Of a stretch of 64,000 bases of DNA, positions 56,747 to 64,000 are shown in pieces. How positions within the stretch are numbered: position 1 is the first letter of the stretch; every line of letters begins with the position of its first letter. Source of the DNA: Betaproteobacteria bacterium Ga0077540 (GTDB lineage: Bacteria; Pseudomonadota; Gammaproteobacteria; Burkholderiales; Methylophilaceae); the NCBI GenBank assembly GCA_001464125.1, contig LNEP01000004.1:124001-188000 (forward strand), in the 5' to 3' direction. The translations under genes and the position numbers were made by a program. Below the pieces are notes generated by a model, which was given only the letters and a program-made list of their open reading frames with translations, had not been told where the DNA came from and ran no database searches.

Positions 56747-58450
56747 TTAGCTATCAAACTGATTATTGATGCGCATGATTTCAGCTACGGTGGTACGCTG
56801 TTCTAACGCTAGTTGAATCGATTGGCTACGAAGGGATCTACCCTGCATGCGTGTTCTGGCTTTTTGAATAAAGGTATTGGTATCTTGATGATTGGCGGCT
56901 TCTACCAATTCATCGTTCATCTCCAATAACTCATACACCCCCACGCGTCCTTGATAGCCAGTTTGGTTGCAGTGGCTACACCCCTTGCCATGCACAAAAC
57001 TTTGTGTTGGTGCGCTGTTACCCAGCTCCTGTTTTAACCATAATTGTTCGTTAGGCGTAGGTGTATAGGGTTGCTTGCAATGTTCACACACGGTTCGCAC
57101 CAAACGTTGCGCAATCACGCCCAGCAATGACATCGCCACCATAAAGCGTGGCGCGCCCATGTCTATCAATCTTATGGGGGCGGTGGTGGCATCATTGGTA
57201 TGCAAGGTGGATAACACCAAGTGACCAGTCATCGCGGCGCGTAAACCAGTTTGCGCCGTAGGCTCATCACGCATCTCGCCCACCAGAATAATGTCAGGGT
57301 CTTGGCGCAAGGTGGTACGTAACACCCGTGCAAAATCCAGATCAATTTTCTCATTCACCTGCACTTGGTTAATGCCAGGCAGGCGATACTCCACGGGGTC
57401 TTCTACCGTAATAATTTTGTTGGCGTGTGAATTCAATTCATTGAGCGCGGCATACAACGTGGTGGTTTTACCGCTACCGGTGGGCCCAGTCACCAACACC
57501 ATGCCACTGGGTCGATGAATCAATTTTCTAAAGCGTTCCAGCATATCGGCTGGCATGCCCAATTTGTCTAGCGAGAAATTACCCGCGTTTTGAATCAGCA
57601 AACGCATCACCACTGATTCACCATACTGCGTCGGCATGGTGGAAATACGAATATCCACCGGTACTGATTTCACCTTAATACCAAAACGGCCATCTTGCGG
57701 TAACCGTTTTTCAGAAATATCCAAACCAGACATCAATTTCAAACGCAACACCAAGGCGGTGGCAATTTTCATATCTGCTTGGGTTTGCAGATGCATTACG
57801 CCATCAATGCGAAAGCGAATATGCAACTTATGTTCTTGTGGCTCAATATGAATATCCGATGCACGCACCTGCACGGCATCGTCAAAAATGGTCTGCAATA
57901 ATTTAACGACTGGCGCTTCTTCCGCACTATCGTTCGTTGCCAAACTCACAAAATCTAAGCTGTTATCACCTAAATCTTGTTGCAACTCCATCGCCAGATT
58001 AGAAATCTCATCGGTCAGGCGGTACGTTCTATCCACCACCTGCAGCAACATACTTTCTTGCACCACAGCCAGCTCGATATCGCGCTTGAGTAAGCGCACC
58101 AGCTCATCGTAGGCAAACAAGTCAGATGGGTCAGCCATCCCTACAAAATAAGTGCTACCGCGGTCTTCCAACACTACCGCGCGGAACCGACGTGCTTGCG
58201 CCTCTGGCAGTTTTTGCACCTCGTGCGATTTCACATCAAACTGACTTAAATCGATAAACGGAATATTGAGCTGTCGTGCCAATGCCTCTGAAATTTGCTT
58301 CTCGGTCACAAAGCCACTGTCGATAAACACACGACCTAATTTGCGCCCTGTCCGCTTTTGCTCCACGAGCGCTTGTTCCAATTGCTCAGGCGAAAGCAAA
58401 TTCTGTTGTATCAGAATCTCACCCAGCCTAATTTTTTCAGGACGCGCCAT
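56747..58450 (-). CDS. mshE: MSHA extension ATPase MshE with cyclic-di-GMP-binding N domain
   Basis: 567 residues. The N-terminal MshEN domain has two 24-residue motifs: RLGEILIQQ...ALVEQ (8-31) and KLGRVFIDSG...ALARQ (37-60), the cyclic-di-GMP-binding repeat. The first has Asn17 for the usual Gly, and the second has Lys37 for Arg. The ATPase follows with Walker A GPTGSGKTTT (near 327), Walker B IILVGEMRDEPTA and tetracysteine CEHC...CSHC. It is first in the 17-gene locus and powers pilus extension. Confidence 0.93.
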   Translation of the reverse strand: MARPEKIRLGEILIQQNLLSPEQLEQALVEQKRTGRKLGRVFIDSGFVTEKQISEALARQLNIPFIDLSQFDVKSHEVQKLPEAQARRFRAVVLEDRGSTYFVGMADPSDLFAYDELVRLLKRDIELAVVQESMLLQVVDRTYRLTDEISNLAMELQQDLGDNSLDFVSLATNDSAEEAPVVKLLQTIFDDAVQVRASDIHIEPQEHKLHIRFRIDGVMHLQTQADMKIATALVLRLKLMSGLDISEKRLPQDGRFGIKVKSVPVDIRISTMPTQYGESVVMRLLIQNAGNFSLDKLGMPADMLERFRKLIHRPSGMVLVTGPTGSGKTTTLYAALNELNSHANKIITVEDPVEYRLPGINQVQVNEKIDLDFARVLRTTLRQDPDIILVGEMRDEPTAQTGLRAAMTGHLVLSTLHTNDATTAPIRLIDMGAPRFMVAMSLLGVIAQRLVRTVCEHCKQPYTPTPNEQLWLKQELGNSAPTQSFVHGKGCSHCNQTGYQGRVGVYELLEMNDELVEAANHQDTNTFIQKARTRMQGRSLRSQSIQLALEQRTTVAEIMRINNQFDS

Positions 58451-58477
58451 AATCCACCCAATAGTTGTTCACTCTGA

Positions 58478-58507
58478 ATTATCATAACGCCCTGACCACC
58501 ATGTTAA
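58478..58507 (-). promoter_or_regulatory. Promoter of the MSHA locus
   Basis: On the minus strand TTAACA (58507-58502), an 18-nt spacer and GATAAT (58483-58478), each one mismatch from consensus, 28 nt from the mshE ATG. No other strong promoter was seen before mshA. Confidence 0.5.
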
Positions 58508-58529
58508 TTTCAAGAACAAAGGGCTGAAT

Positions 58530-58994
58530 GTGTTTCATATTGTGTTGTTTGAACCCGAAATCCCGCCCAACACGGGCAATATCATTCGGCTATGTGCTAA
58601 CACCGGCGCGCAGTTGCATTTGGTCAAACCGCTAGGGTTTAGTCTAGAAGACAAGCAGTTGAAACGCGCGGGTTTGGATTATCACGAGTACGCCAACCTG
58701 CAAGTGCATGAAAATTGGCAAGCTTGCAAACAGGCATTAGCTGGAAAACGCATGTTTGCACTCACCACCAAAGGCAGTACCCGACATACCGATTTAAGCT
58801 TTCAAGCTGGAGATGTATTTGTGTTTGGCCCAGAAACGCGGGGCTTACCGCAAGAAATCAGAGATGAGTTTTTACCTGAGCATCGCGTACGCTTACCGAT
58901 GTTGCCGGATAGCCGTAGCCTCAATTTATCCAACTCCGCTGCCATTTTGTTATATGAGGCTTGGCGACAGATTGATTTTCTGAATGGCCTATAA
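58530..58994 (+). CDS. trmL: tRNA (cytidine/uridine-34-2'-O)-methyltransferase TrmL
   Basis: 154 residues, a minimal SPOUT enzyme: [35 protein letters not shown] and the knot-forming [26 protein letters not shown]. It 2'-O-methylates the wobble base of leucine tRNAs. The GTG at 58530 has AAAGGG in front; the ATG at 58528 is out of frame. It diverges from the MSHA locus over 79 bp. Confidence 0.94.
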   Translation: MFHIVLFEPEIPPNTGNIIRLCANTGAQLHLVKPLGFSLEDKQLKRAGLDYHEYANLQVHENWQACKQALAGKRMFALTTKGSTRHTDLSFQAGDVFVFGPETRGLPQEIRDEFLPEHRVRLPMLPDSRSLNLSNSAAILLYEAWRQIDFLNGL

Positions 58995-59066
58995 GGACTA
59001 AGTAAAGCCATTGATTTTTTTGAAGAAATTCGATATTGTTACTAGCCGTTTACATTTTATTAATTC

Positions 59067-59501
59067 ATGATGCAACTTTTCTTACTTGGTGGACTCTTTT
59101 TTTGTGTAGCGTACTATTGGTATGCCATGCGTGAATCCGAACGCCGTCTAAAAAAGCTACTAGAGAGCTCAGAAGTTGCCTTGGCCAAGCCTAGCTATCG
59201 CTGTGTCAAGATTGAGACTGGGGCATCTGCATGTCAACACGTACAAGCTCTGGTCGCCAAGCCTATTTTGGTAGACGACGCACCGAGATTACCTGTGTTG
59301 GGTTGCAATGTTGCACAATGTGATTGTAAATTTACAAGGTATGATGATAGACGCTCTGGGCAAGACCGTCGCATGGGCACCGCCGAAGCGGCCGCCAATG
59401 CAAAAATTTACGCCAACAAACGAATTCGCAGAGACCGTCGCAGAGCCTCCATACAGCACTTCCTAAAAGGTTCTACAAGCGACTATAGCCGTATTGCCTA
59501 A
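59067..59501 (+). CDS. Uncharacterised membrane-anchored protein with DRR motifs
   Basis: 144 residues, not recognised. An N-terminal hydrophobic anchor (FLLGGLFFCVAYYWYAM) is followed by a basic helix (RESERRLKKLL), a variable part with several cysteines (GCNVAQCDCKF), then a repeated arginine signature RYDDRRSGQDRRMG and KRIRRDRRRASIQHFL. Short proteins with DRRSGxDRR are scattered in proteobacteria without known function. No Shine-Dalgarno sequence is evident before the ATGATG at 59067. Confidence 0.7.
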   Translation: MMQLFLLGGLFFCVAYYWYAMRESERRLKKLLESSEVALAKPSYRCVKIETGASACQHVQALVAKPILVDDAPRLPVLGCNVAQCDCKFTRYDDRRSGQDRRMGTAEAAANAKIYANKRIRRDRRRASIQHFLKGSTSDYSRIA

Positions 59502-59511
59502 GGTTGCATTC

Positions 59512-59538
59512 ATACGGTGCTGCCAACCAACACCGTAT
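59512..59538. terminator. Hairpin between the unknown gene and gpsA
   Basis: ATACGGTG (59512-59519) and CACCGTAT (59531-59538) with an 11-nt loop, between convergent genes. T tracts are poor, so termination strength is uncertain. Confidence 0.5.
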
Positions 59539-59544
59539 TAGCGT

Positions 59545-60537
59545 TTAAATACTTTCCGGCTTTTGCTCACGCCCCAGCAAGTCCATCACTGCATCCCGGG
59601 CTGATTTTCCATGCGTAAGCGCTTGATTCACTTCATAGGTGATAGGCATATCCACCCCAATCTGCTCAGCTCTGCGCATCACTTCGCGCGCAGTATTTAC
59701 GCCTTCGGCCACATGACCTAACCCTTTTAATATTTCTTCCAGCGCTTTGCCAGTGGCTAGTTGCAAGCCAACTTCACGGTTTCTAGAGTACTGTCCGGTA
59801 CAGGTTAAAATCAAATCCCCTGCTCCCGCCAAACCCATAAAGGTCTCTGTCTTCGCCCCTAACGCCACACCAAAACGGGTGATTTCAGCCAAGCCACGTG
59901 TAATCATGGCTGCACGAGCATTGTTACCAAAACCCATGCCGTCGGAAATCCCAGCGGCAATCGCCATCACGTTTTTAACTGCCCCGCCTACAGAAACACC
60001 GACCACATCGGTACTGTTATAAACGCGCAAACAACCACCATGTATCACATTGGCTGCGTATTGAGCAAACTCTGCATCATTTGCAGCCAGCGTCACCGCG
60101 GTAGGCAAACCACGCACCAACTCTGCAGCAAAACTTGGCCCAGATAACACACCCCATTGGCGGTCATGGCCTAATTCTTCTTGTGCCACTTCAAATGGCA
60201 ACTTTGCAGTTTGTGGTTCTAGCCCTTTATGCGCCCAAATGATGGGTTGGGTTGAATTGAGTTGTAATAAATCTTTGAGAATTTGGCGAAAGCCGGCAGT
60301 GGGCACCACCGATAAGATCATATCCGCGCCATCAATGGCTGCGGCCAGACTGTCTTCTACTTGTAAACGGTCATTAAATCTAAAATCACCCAAATAAAGT
60401 GGGTTTGCCCGCGCTTTGCGCATGCCGGAGACATGGCCAGAATTGCGAGCCCACAAAGTGACCTCATGTTGTTGACTGATGTGCATCGCGAGTGCAGTAC
60501 CCCATGCACCAGCCCCTAGTACCGCAACCTTAGTCAT
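59545..60537 (-). CDS. gpsA: Glycerol-3-phosphate dehydrogenase [NAD(P)+]
   Basis: About 330 residues with dinucleotide motif VLGAGAWGTALA at the N-terminus, GPSFAAELVRGLPTAVTLA, the catalytic-Lys segment GGAVKNVMAIAAGISDGMGFGNNARAA and GAGDLILTCT. It makes sn-glycerol-3-phosphate for phospholipids. The ATG at 60537 is chosen; a GTG at 60546 is an alternative. It keeps the conserved gpsA-secB-grxC-yibN neighbourhood, with an SH3 gene inserted between. Confidence 0.96.
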   Translation of the reverse strand: MTKVAVLGAGAWGTALAMHISQQHEVTLWARNSGHVSGMRKARANPLYLGDFRFNDRLQVEDSLAAAIDGADMILSVVPTAGFRQILKDLLQLNSTQPIIWAHKGLEPQTAKLPFEVAQEELGHDRQWGVLSGPSFAAELVRGLPTAVTLAANDAEFAQYAANVIHGGCLRVYNSTDVVGVSVGGAVKNVMAIAAGISDGMGFGNNARAAMITRGLAEITRFGVALGAKTETFMGLAGAGDLILTCTGQYSRNREVGLQLATGKALEEILKGLGHVAEGVNTAREVMRRAEQIGVDMPITYEVNQALTHGKSARDAVMDLLGREQKPESI

Positions 60538-60599
60538 GGATAACACTCACTGAATTGTTACTGAAAAACGGAGCTGTTGTGTGCATACTCAGCCTTGAA

Positions 60600-61067
60600 T
60601 CAAATGCCCCATAGCGCACTGCTGCGCACAAACCCTGACAAACCATCTCGATGTTTGACCTTGATCCAGCCGCTTTTAGCGGTGGTGGAAAGTACTTCTA
60701 CTACGACATCTTTTTCAAAGGTGGCGACCAGTGCCGCACTCTCTTCTTCCGCTTGCTTGAGTTCTGCTTTGTCACTCACAATAAGCGCCATCCGTTTGTT
60801 GCTTAATTGTTTACTTTGCACCCAGCTCAAGGTGCCAAAATGGTCGCGGATTTTAATCCACTCACCCAAATTCACAATCACCTCTACTGGATAACCACTG
60901 CCAATGAGATGTAGCTTTTTGGCTTCGACTGATGGCGCATCATATAAGATGGCTTTGCTGGCAGCAACCGAACGAAACTCCAACGCATGCCCAGCGCAAG
61001 CCATCAGCAAGCCCAGAGAAACTAGGCCCACTTGGATGGCGTAAATTAATTTAGTTTGCTTGCGCAT
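60600..61067 (-). CDS. Exported bacterial SH3-domain protein
   Basis: About 155 residues: a basic start, [12 protein letters not shown], a signal peptide or anchor ([18 protein letters not shown]), then two SH3-like modules, [29 protein letters not shown]...[14 protein letters not shown] and [13 protein letters not shown]...[15 protein letters not shown]. Such proteins bind cell-wall or periplasmic ligands. The ATG at 61067 overlaps the secB end by 17 bp. A specific function cannot be given. Confidence 0.8.
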   Translation of the reverse strand: MRKQTKLIYAIQVGLVSLGLLMACAGHALEFRSVAASKAILYDAPSVEAKKLHLIGSGYPVEVIVNLGEWIKIRDHFGTLSWVQSKQLSNKRMALIVSDKAELKQAEEESAALVATFEKDVVVEVLSTTAKSGWIKVKHRDGLSGFVRSSALWGI

Positions 61068-61521
61068 CTGGCGCTTGTTTTTGTTGCATATACAATGCTT
61101 CAAAATTAATCGGATTCAGCAATACCGGTGCAAAGCCAGCGCGTGTCACCATATCGGAAACAGCCTCACGTGCGTAAGGGAACAGAATATTAGGGCATGC
61201 GACCGCTAACACTGGCTCCAGATTTTCTTCTGGCATGTTGCGGATAACAAAAATACCCGCTTGGGCTACTTCTACTAAAAAGGCCGTTTTATCACCTACT
61301 TTAGCAGTCACGGTGACTTTGATAGATACATCAAAAATACCTTCTTCTAATTTTTGCGCGGCATTAGCCAGTTCAACGCTCACTTGTGGCGCTGTGCGGT
61401 CTGTAAAAATCTGTGGTGCATTGGGCACCTCGATGGATGCGTCTTTGATATACAGCTTTTCAATCCCAAACGCTGGTTGATCATTGATTGCCGCTTGGTT
61501 TGCGTTGTCTTCTTTTGCCAT
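61051..61521 (-). CDS. secB: Protein-export chaperone SecB
   Basis: 156 residues: [30 protein letters not shown]-like [27 protein letters not shown], then [36 protein letters not shown], the SecB signature. It holds precursor proteins unfolded and passes them to SecA. The ATG at 61521 has AGGAA in front; a 22-bp hairpin lies just upstream. Confidence 0.96.
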   Translation of the reverse strand: MAKEDNANQAAINDQPAFGIEKLYIKDASIEVPNAPQIFTDRTAPQVSVELANAAQKLEEGIFDVSIKVTVTAKVGDKTAFLVEVAQAGIFVIRNMPEENLEPVLAVACPNILFPYAREAVSDMVTRAGFAPVLLNPINFEALYMQQKQAPDAQAN

Positions 61522-61541
61522 GTCTATTCCTGAGGTTAAAT

Positions 61542-61563
61542 GCTTGAGATGCACATCTCAAGC
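61542..61563. repeat. Hairpin upstream of secB
   Basis: GCTTGAGAT (61542-61550), GCAC loop, ATCTCAAGC (61555-61563): 9-bp arms, or 10-bp arms with a 2-nt loop. It lies 20 nt before the secB ATG and shortly before the AGGAA ribosome site, downstream of grxC. It could end the grxC transcript or modulate secB; a short T run makes a plain terminator doubtful. Confidence 0.55.
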
Positions 61564-61654
61564 TGAGTTCTTCATTGGATTACAAAAATTGATGCGTAAC
61601 TAAATAAAAGTGTGCCGTATTTTAACGTTTAATCTATGACAAAACTATTAAAAT

Positions 61655-61912
61655 TTAAGCAGTTAATAAGGGATCCAAGCCCCCGGCCAAATCCAATGCG
61701 CGCAAATCATCAAAGCCGCCAATATGACGCTCATCGATATAAATCTGCGGCACGGTGCGGCGACCGGTCTTCTCCATCATTTCCTGCTTACGCTCTGGCT
61801 GCAAATCAATGCGGATTTTCTCAATCTCTTCTACGCCTTTACTACGTAGCAAACGCTCTGCATTGATGCAATAGGGGCAAACTGCACTGGTGTACATTAA
61901 AATCTTCGGCAT
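61655..61912 (-). CDS. grxC: Glutaredoxin 3
   Basis: 85 residues with active site CPYC in YTSAVCPYCINAERLL, cis-proline segment RRTVPQIYIDERHIGGFDDL and a C-terminal GGLDPLL. It is a glutathione-dependent dithiol reductase in the cytoplasm. It lies between the rhodanese gene and secB, as in E. coli. Confidence 0.96.
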   Translation of the reverse strand: MPKILMYTSAVCPYCINAERLLRSKGVEEIEKIRIDLQPERKQEMMEKTGRRTVPQIYIDERHIGGFDDLRALDLAGGLDPLLTA

Positions 61913-61935
61913 ACTTAACTATCTCAATCGGGGAA

Positions 61936-62352
61936 TTAAACGGTTTTGACGACAGGCAATTTAGCTTCTTGCCAAGCAACCAGCCCACCTTGCAATTGAT
62001 GCAGCTTGGTAAACTGCTGGGCACGCAAGATAGTACAAGCCGTTTTTGCTCGCATGCCTTTTTGACAATGCACCAGCACTGGCTTCTCTTTAAATTTTTC
62101 AATTTCCTTGAGTCGATTGGGTAGCTCAGCCAACGGAATATGTTTAGCACCTTGAATATGCCCAGCCTCAAACTCGGCAGCATCTCGCACATCTAAAACC
62201 AGCGGTTTGTTACGGCTCATCAACATCACGGCTTCTGTGGGAGAAATATTTGCCACGCCCGCAGCGCCGCGATTGAGCATGGGCCACAATAAAGTGATGC
62301 CGGAACCAATTGCCAGACCAATGAGCAATGCGTTTTCTTTAATAAAATCCAA
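61936..62352 (-). CDS. Membrane-anchored rhodanese-domain protein (YibN type)
   Basis: About 138 residues: an N-terminal membrane segment (ENALLIGLAIGSGITLLWPML), then a single rhodanese domain with VLDVRDAAEFEAGHI and the active-site cysteine loop VHCQKGMRAKT. A TTG at 62352 with AAAGGA in front is preferred; longer starts lack a ribosome site. YibN-type proteins sit beside grxC-secB in many proteobacteria; a link to protein export or sulfur transfer is plausible but not established here. Confidence 0.85.
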   Translation of the reverse strand: MDFIKENALLIGLAIGSGITLLWPMLNRGAAGVANISPTEAVMLMSRNKPLVLDVRDAAEFEAGHIQGAKHIPLAELPNRLKEIEKFKEKPVLVHCQKGMRAKTACTILRAQQFTKLHQLQGGLVAWQEAKLPVVKTV

Positions 62353-62498
62353 TCTGCTTCCTTTACGAGAGTTTAAACGACATATGGTGGCAATCAGCAC
62401 CTTTTCAAGGAAAATTCGCCAATCTACCAGCATATATTATGCGGATGACACAGCTAGCCATTATAATAGAAACGAACCGTTACAGATGAGATTACCGC

Positions 62499-64000
62499 AT
62501 GCAAACCACGCCCGTGATATTACTGATTTTGGATGGCTTTGGTCATAGTGAGCAATGGGAAAACAACGCAGTTGCACAGGCCAATACGCCAAACTTAGAC
62601 GCATTGAAACAAACATTTCCCAATACTTTCATCAATGCGTCGGAGCATTATGTTGGGTTACCCGATGGTCAAATGGGCAATTCAGAAGTGGGCCATCTTA
62701 ATATCGGTGCGGGCCGCATTGTATTTCAAGATTTTGAACGCATTAACAATAGCATCAGTAGCGGCGAATTCTTTCAGTTGCCTGCACTGGTCAACGCAAT
62801 CAACACACTTAAAGCGCAAGACAAGGCCTTACATATTTTTGGGCTACTGTCCGATGGTGGTGTACACAGCCATCAAAGCCATATTCACGCCATGCTGGAC
62901 ATGGCAGCCCAACACGGGCTTAACAAGGTCTATGTGCATGCATTTTTAGATGGTCGTGATACGCCGCCCGTGAGCGCAAAACCCTACCTAGCCGCTTTAG
63001 AAGCGCATATCCAATCGATTGGGATGGGTAGGATTGCCTCCATTAGTGGTCGTTTTTACAGCATGGACAGAGACAAACGCTGGGAACGTGTCTCCCCCGC
63101 TTACCATATGCTGGTAGAGGGTGAGGCCGAATTTACAGCCGCGAGTGCGTTGGAGGCATTAGAACAAGCGTATGCGCGCGGCGAGACCGATGAGTTTGTT
63201 AAATGCACAGTGATTCATGACGCCAATCAACCCGCCATTACCATGCAAGATGGTGATTGTGTGGTGTACATGAATTTTAGAAGTGACCGCGCGCGTCAAA
63301 TGACAGATGCATTACTCAACCCTAACTTCAGTGGGTTTGCGCGTAAGCGTGTACCGTCACTTTCACACTACTTTACTCTGACACAATATGATCAGAACCA
63401 AACCAAAGCAGAACCTATTTTTGCCCCCTTTAGTGTGCCCAACACGTTTGGCGAATACGTGTCGCAGCTAGGCTTGAATCAACTACGCATTGCCGAAACA
63501 GAAAAATACCCACATGTGACTTTTTTCTTTAATGGTGGGGAAGAGACGGTATACAAAGGGGAGGACCGCATCATGGTTGCATCTCCCAAAGTGGCTACCT
63601 ATGATTTACAACCAGAAATGAGTGCGCCAGAAGTGACAGACAAACTGGTGGAAGCCATTTTATCTAAGCGCTATCAGGCCGTGATTTGTAATTATGCCAA
63701 TGGTGATATGGTGGGCCATACCGGCAACCTGCAAGCCGCCATCAAGGCAGTAGAAACGCTCGATGCCTGCTTAGGTCGTGTGGTGGCTGCGGCACAAGCC
63801 ACAGGCGCGGAAGTGATTATCACAGCTGACCACGGCAATGCAGAGATGATGTATGACCCCACTGCACATCAAGCACATACCCAGCACACCACCAATCTGG
63901 TGCCTTTGATTTACGTGGGTCGCCCAGCATCACTCTCCAGTTCTGGCGCGCTCTCTGATATTGCCCCGACGTTATTACAGCTGATGGGCATTCCGCAACC
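62499..64000 (+). CDS. gpmI: 2,3-bisphosphoglycerate-independent phosphoglycerate mutase (3' end outside window)
   Basis: About 500 residues are visible without a stop; the family is about 510-515, so only the tail is missing. Motifs: ILLILDGFG (metal Asp), the phosphoserine loop GLPDGQMGNSEVGHLNIGAGR, FLDGRDTPP, NFRSDRARQMT, NYANGDMVGHTG and ITADHGNAEMM. It interconverts 3- and 2-phosphoglycerate with manganese. It diverges from the rhodanese gene; a TATAAT at 62462-62467 may be its -10. Confidence 0.95.
   Translation, partial: MQTTPVILLILDGFGHSEQWENNAVAQANTPNLDALKQTFPNTFINASEHYVGLPDGQMGNSEVGHLNIGAGRIVFQDFERINNSISSGEFFQLPALVNAINTLKAQDKALHIFGLLSDGGVHSHQSHIHAMLDMAAQHGLNKVYVHAFLDGRDTPPVSAKPYLAALEAHIQSIGMGRIASISGRFYSMDRDKRWERVSPAYHMLVEGEAEFTAASALEALEQAYARGETDEFVKCTVIHDANQPAITMQDGDCVVYMNFRSDRARQMTDALLNPNFSGFARKRVPSLSHYFTLTQYDQNQTKAEPIFAPFSVPNTFGEYVSQLGLNQLRIAETEKYPHVTFFFNGGEETVYKGEDRIMVASPKVATYDLQPEMSAPEVTDKLVEAILSKRYQAVICNYANGDMVGHTGNLQAAIKAVETLDACLGRVVAAAQATGAEVIITADHGNAEMMYDPTAHQAHTQHTTNLVPLIYVGRPASLSSSGALSDIAPTLLQLMGIPQ

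Overview
The window is chromosomal DNA of a betaproteobacterium, most likely a methylotroph of the family Methylophilaceae (Methylotenera/Methylophilus type). That is an inference from protein resemblance and gene order: an MxaD-like periplasmic protein next to a YVTN propeller, xseB-ispA-dxs-folE2, pepP-ubiH-ubiI, amgK-murU divergent from lptD-surA-pdxA-rsmA, bioBFHCD beside comF, and the yibN-grxC-secB-gpsA/gpmI block. No rRNA, tRNA, insertion sequence, CRISPR array or prophage was found. Most of the window is core housekeeping sequence; the accessory content is a PEP-CTERM protein gene and a large pilus locus.

Layout. 1-2.6 kb: end of a YVTN propeller gene, an MxaD-like gene whose C-terminal tail seems lost by a frameshift, and two tandem type IVa pilin genes, the first behind a textbook sigma-54 promoter. 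2.8-7.6 kb: an esterase and xseB-ispA-dxs-folE2 (isoprenoid precursors and folate). 7.6-11.9 kb: minus-strand group rluE, glutamine amidotransferase, aroC, MFS transporter, retropepsin-like protease. 11.9-16.8 kb: icd, a cold-shock gene with a long leader, then pilB-pilC. 16.8-23 kb: minus-strand amgK-murU-pepP-ubiH-ubiI and dsbC. 23-35.5 kb: plus-strand lptD-surA-pdxA-rsmA-adk, then leuS-lptE-holA-proA-nadD. 35.6-36.2 kb: PEP-CTERM protein. 36.4-41 kb: complete biotin operon bioBFHCD, with comF diverging. 41.8-58.5 kb: an apparently complete MSHA-type pilus locus of 17 minus-strand genes. 58.5-64 kb: trmL, a small unknown protein, gpsA, an SH3 protein, secB, grxC, a rhodanese and the start of gpmI.

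How the parts work together. Two type IV pilus machines are encoded here: the classical one (two pilins plus PilB/PilC) and an MSHA-type one in the order E-G-F-B-A-C-D-O-P-Q-I-I2-J-K-L-M-N. That order is a block swap of the Vibrio layout (I-J-K-L-M-N-E-G-F-B-A-C-D-O-P-Q). No prepilin peptidase is encoded in the window, so both machines must rely on one located elsewhere. The MSHA ATPase carries the two-repeat MshEN cyclic-di-GMP-binding motif and PilB lacks it, which suggests the two pili are controlled differently. LptD, LptE, SurA, DsbC, SecB and AmgK/MurU together cover outer-membrane assembly and cell-wall recycling.

The most notable non-coding signals are three DnaA-box-like 9-mers exactly 14 bp apart between bioF and bioH, a family of TTACAA/TTGTAA palindromes between the cold-shock gene and pilB, a 10-bp perfect inverted repeat at the predicted start of xseB transcription, and a 22-bp hairpin just upstream of secB. 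Isocitrate dehydrogenase carries mainly NAD-type residues at the coenzyme-specifying positions.
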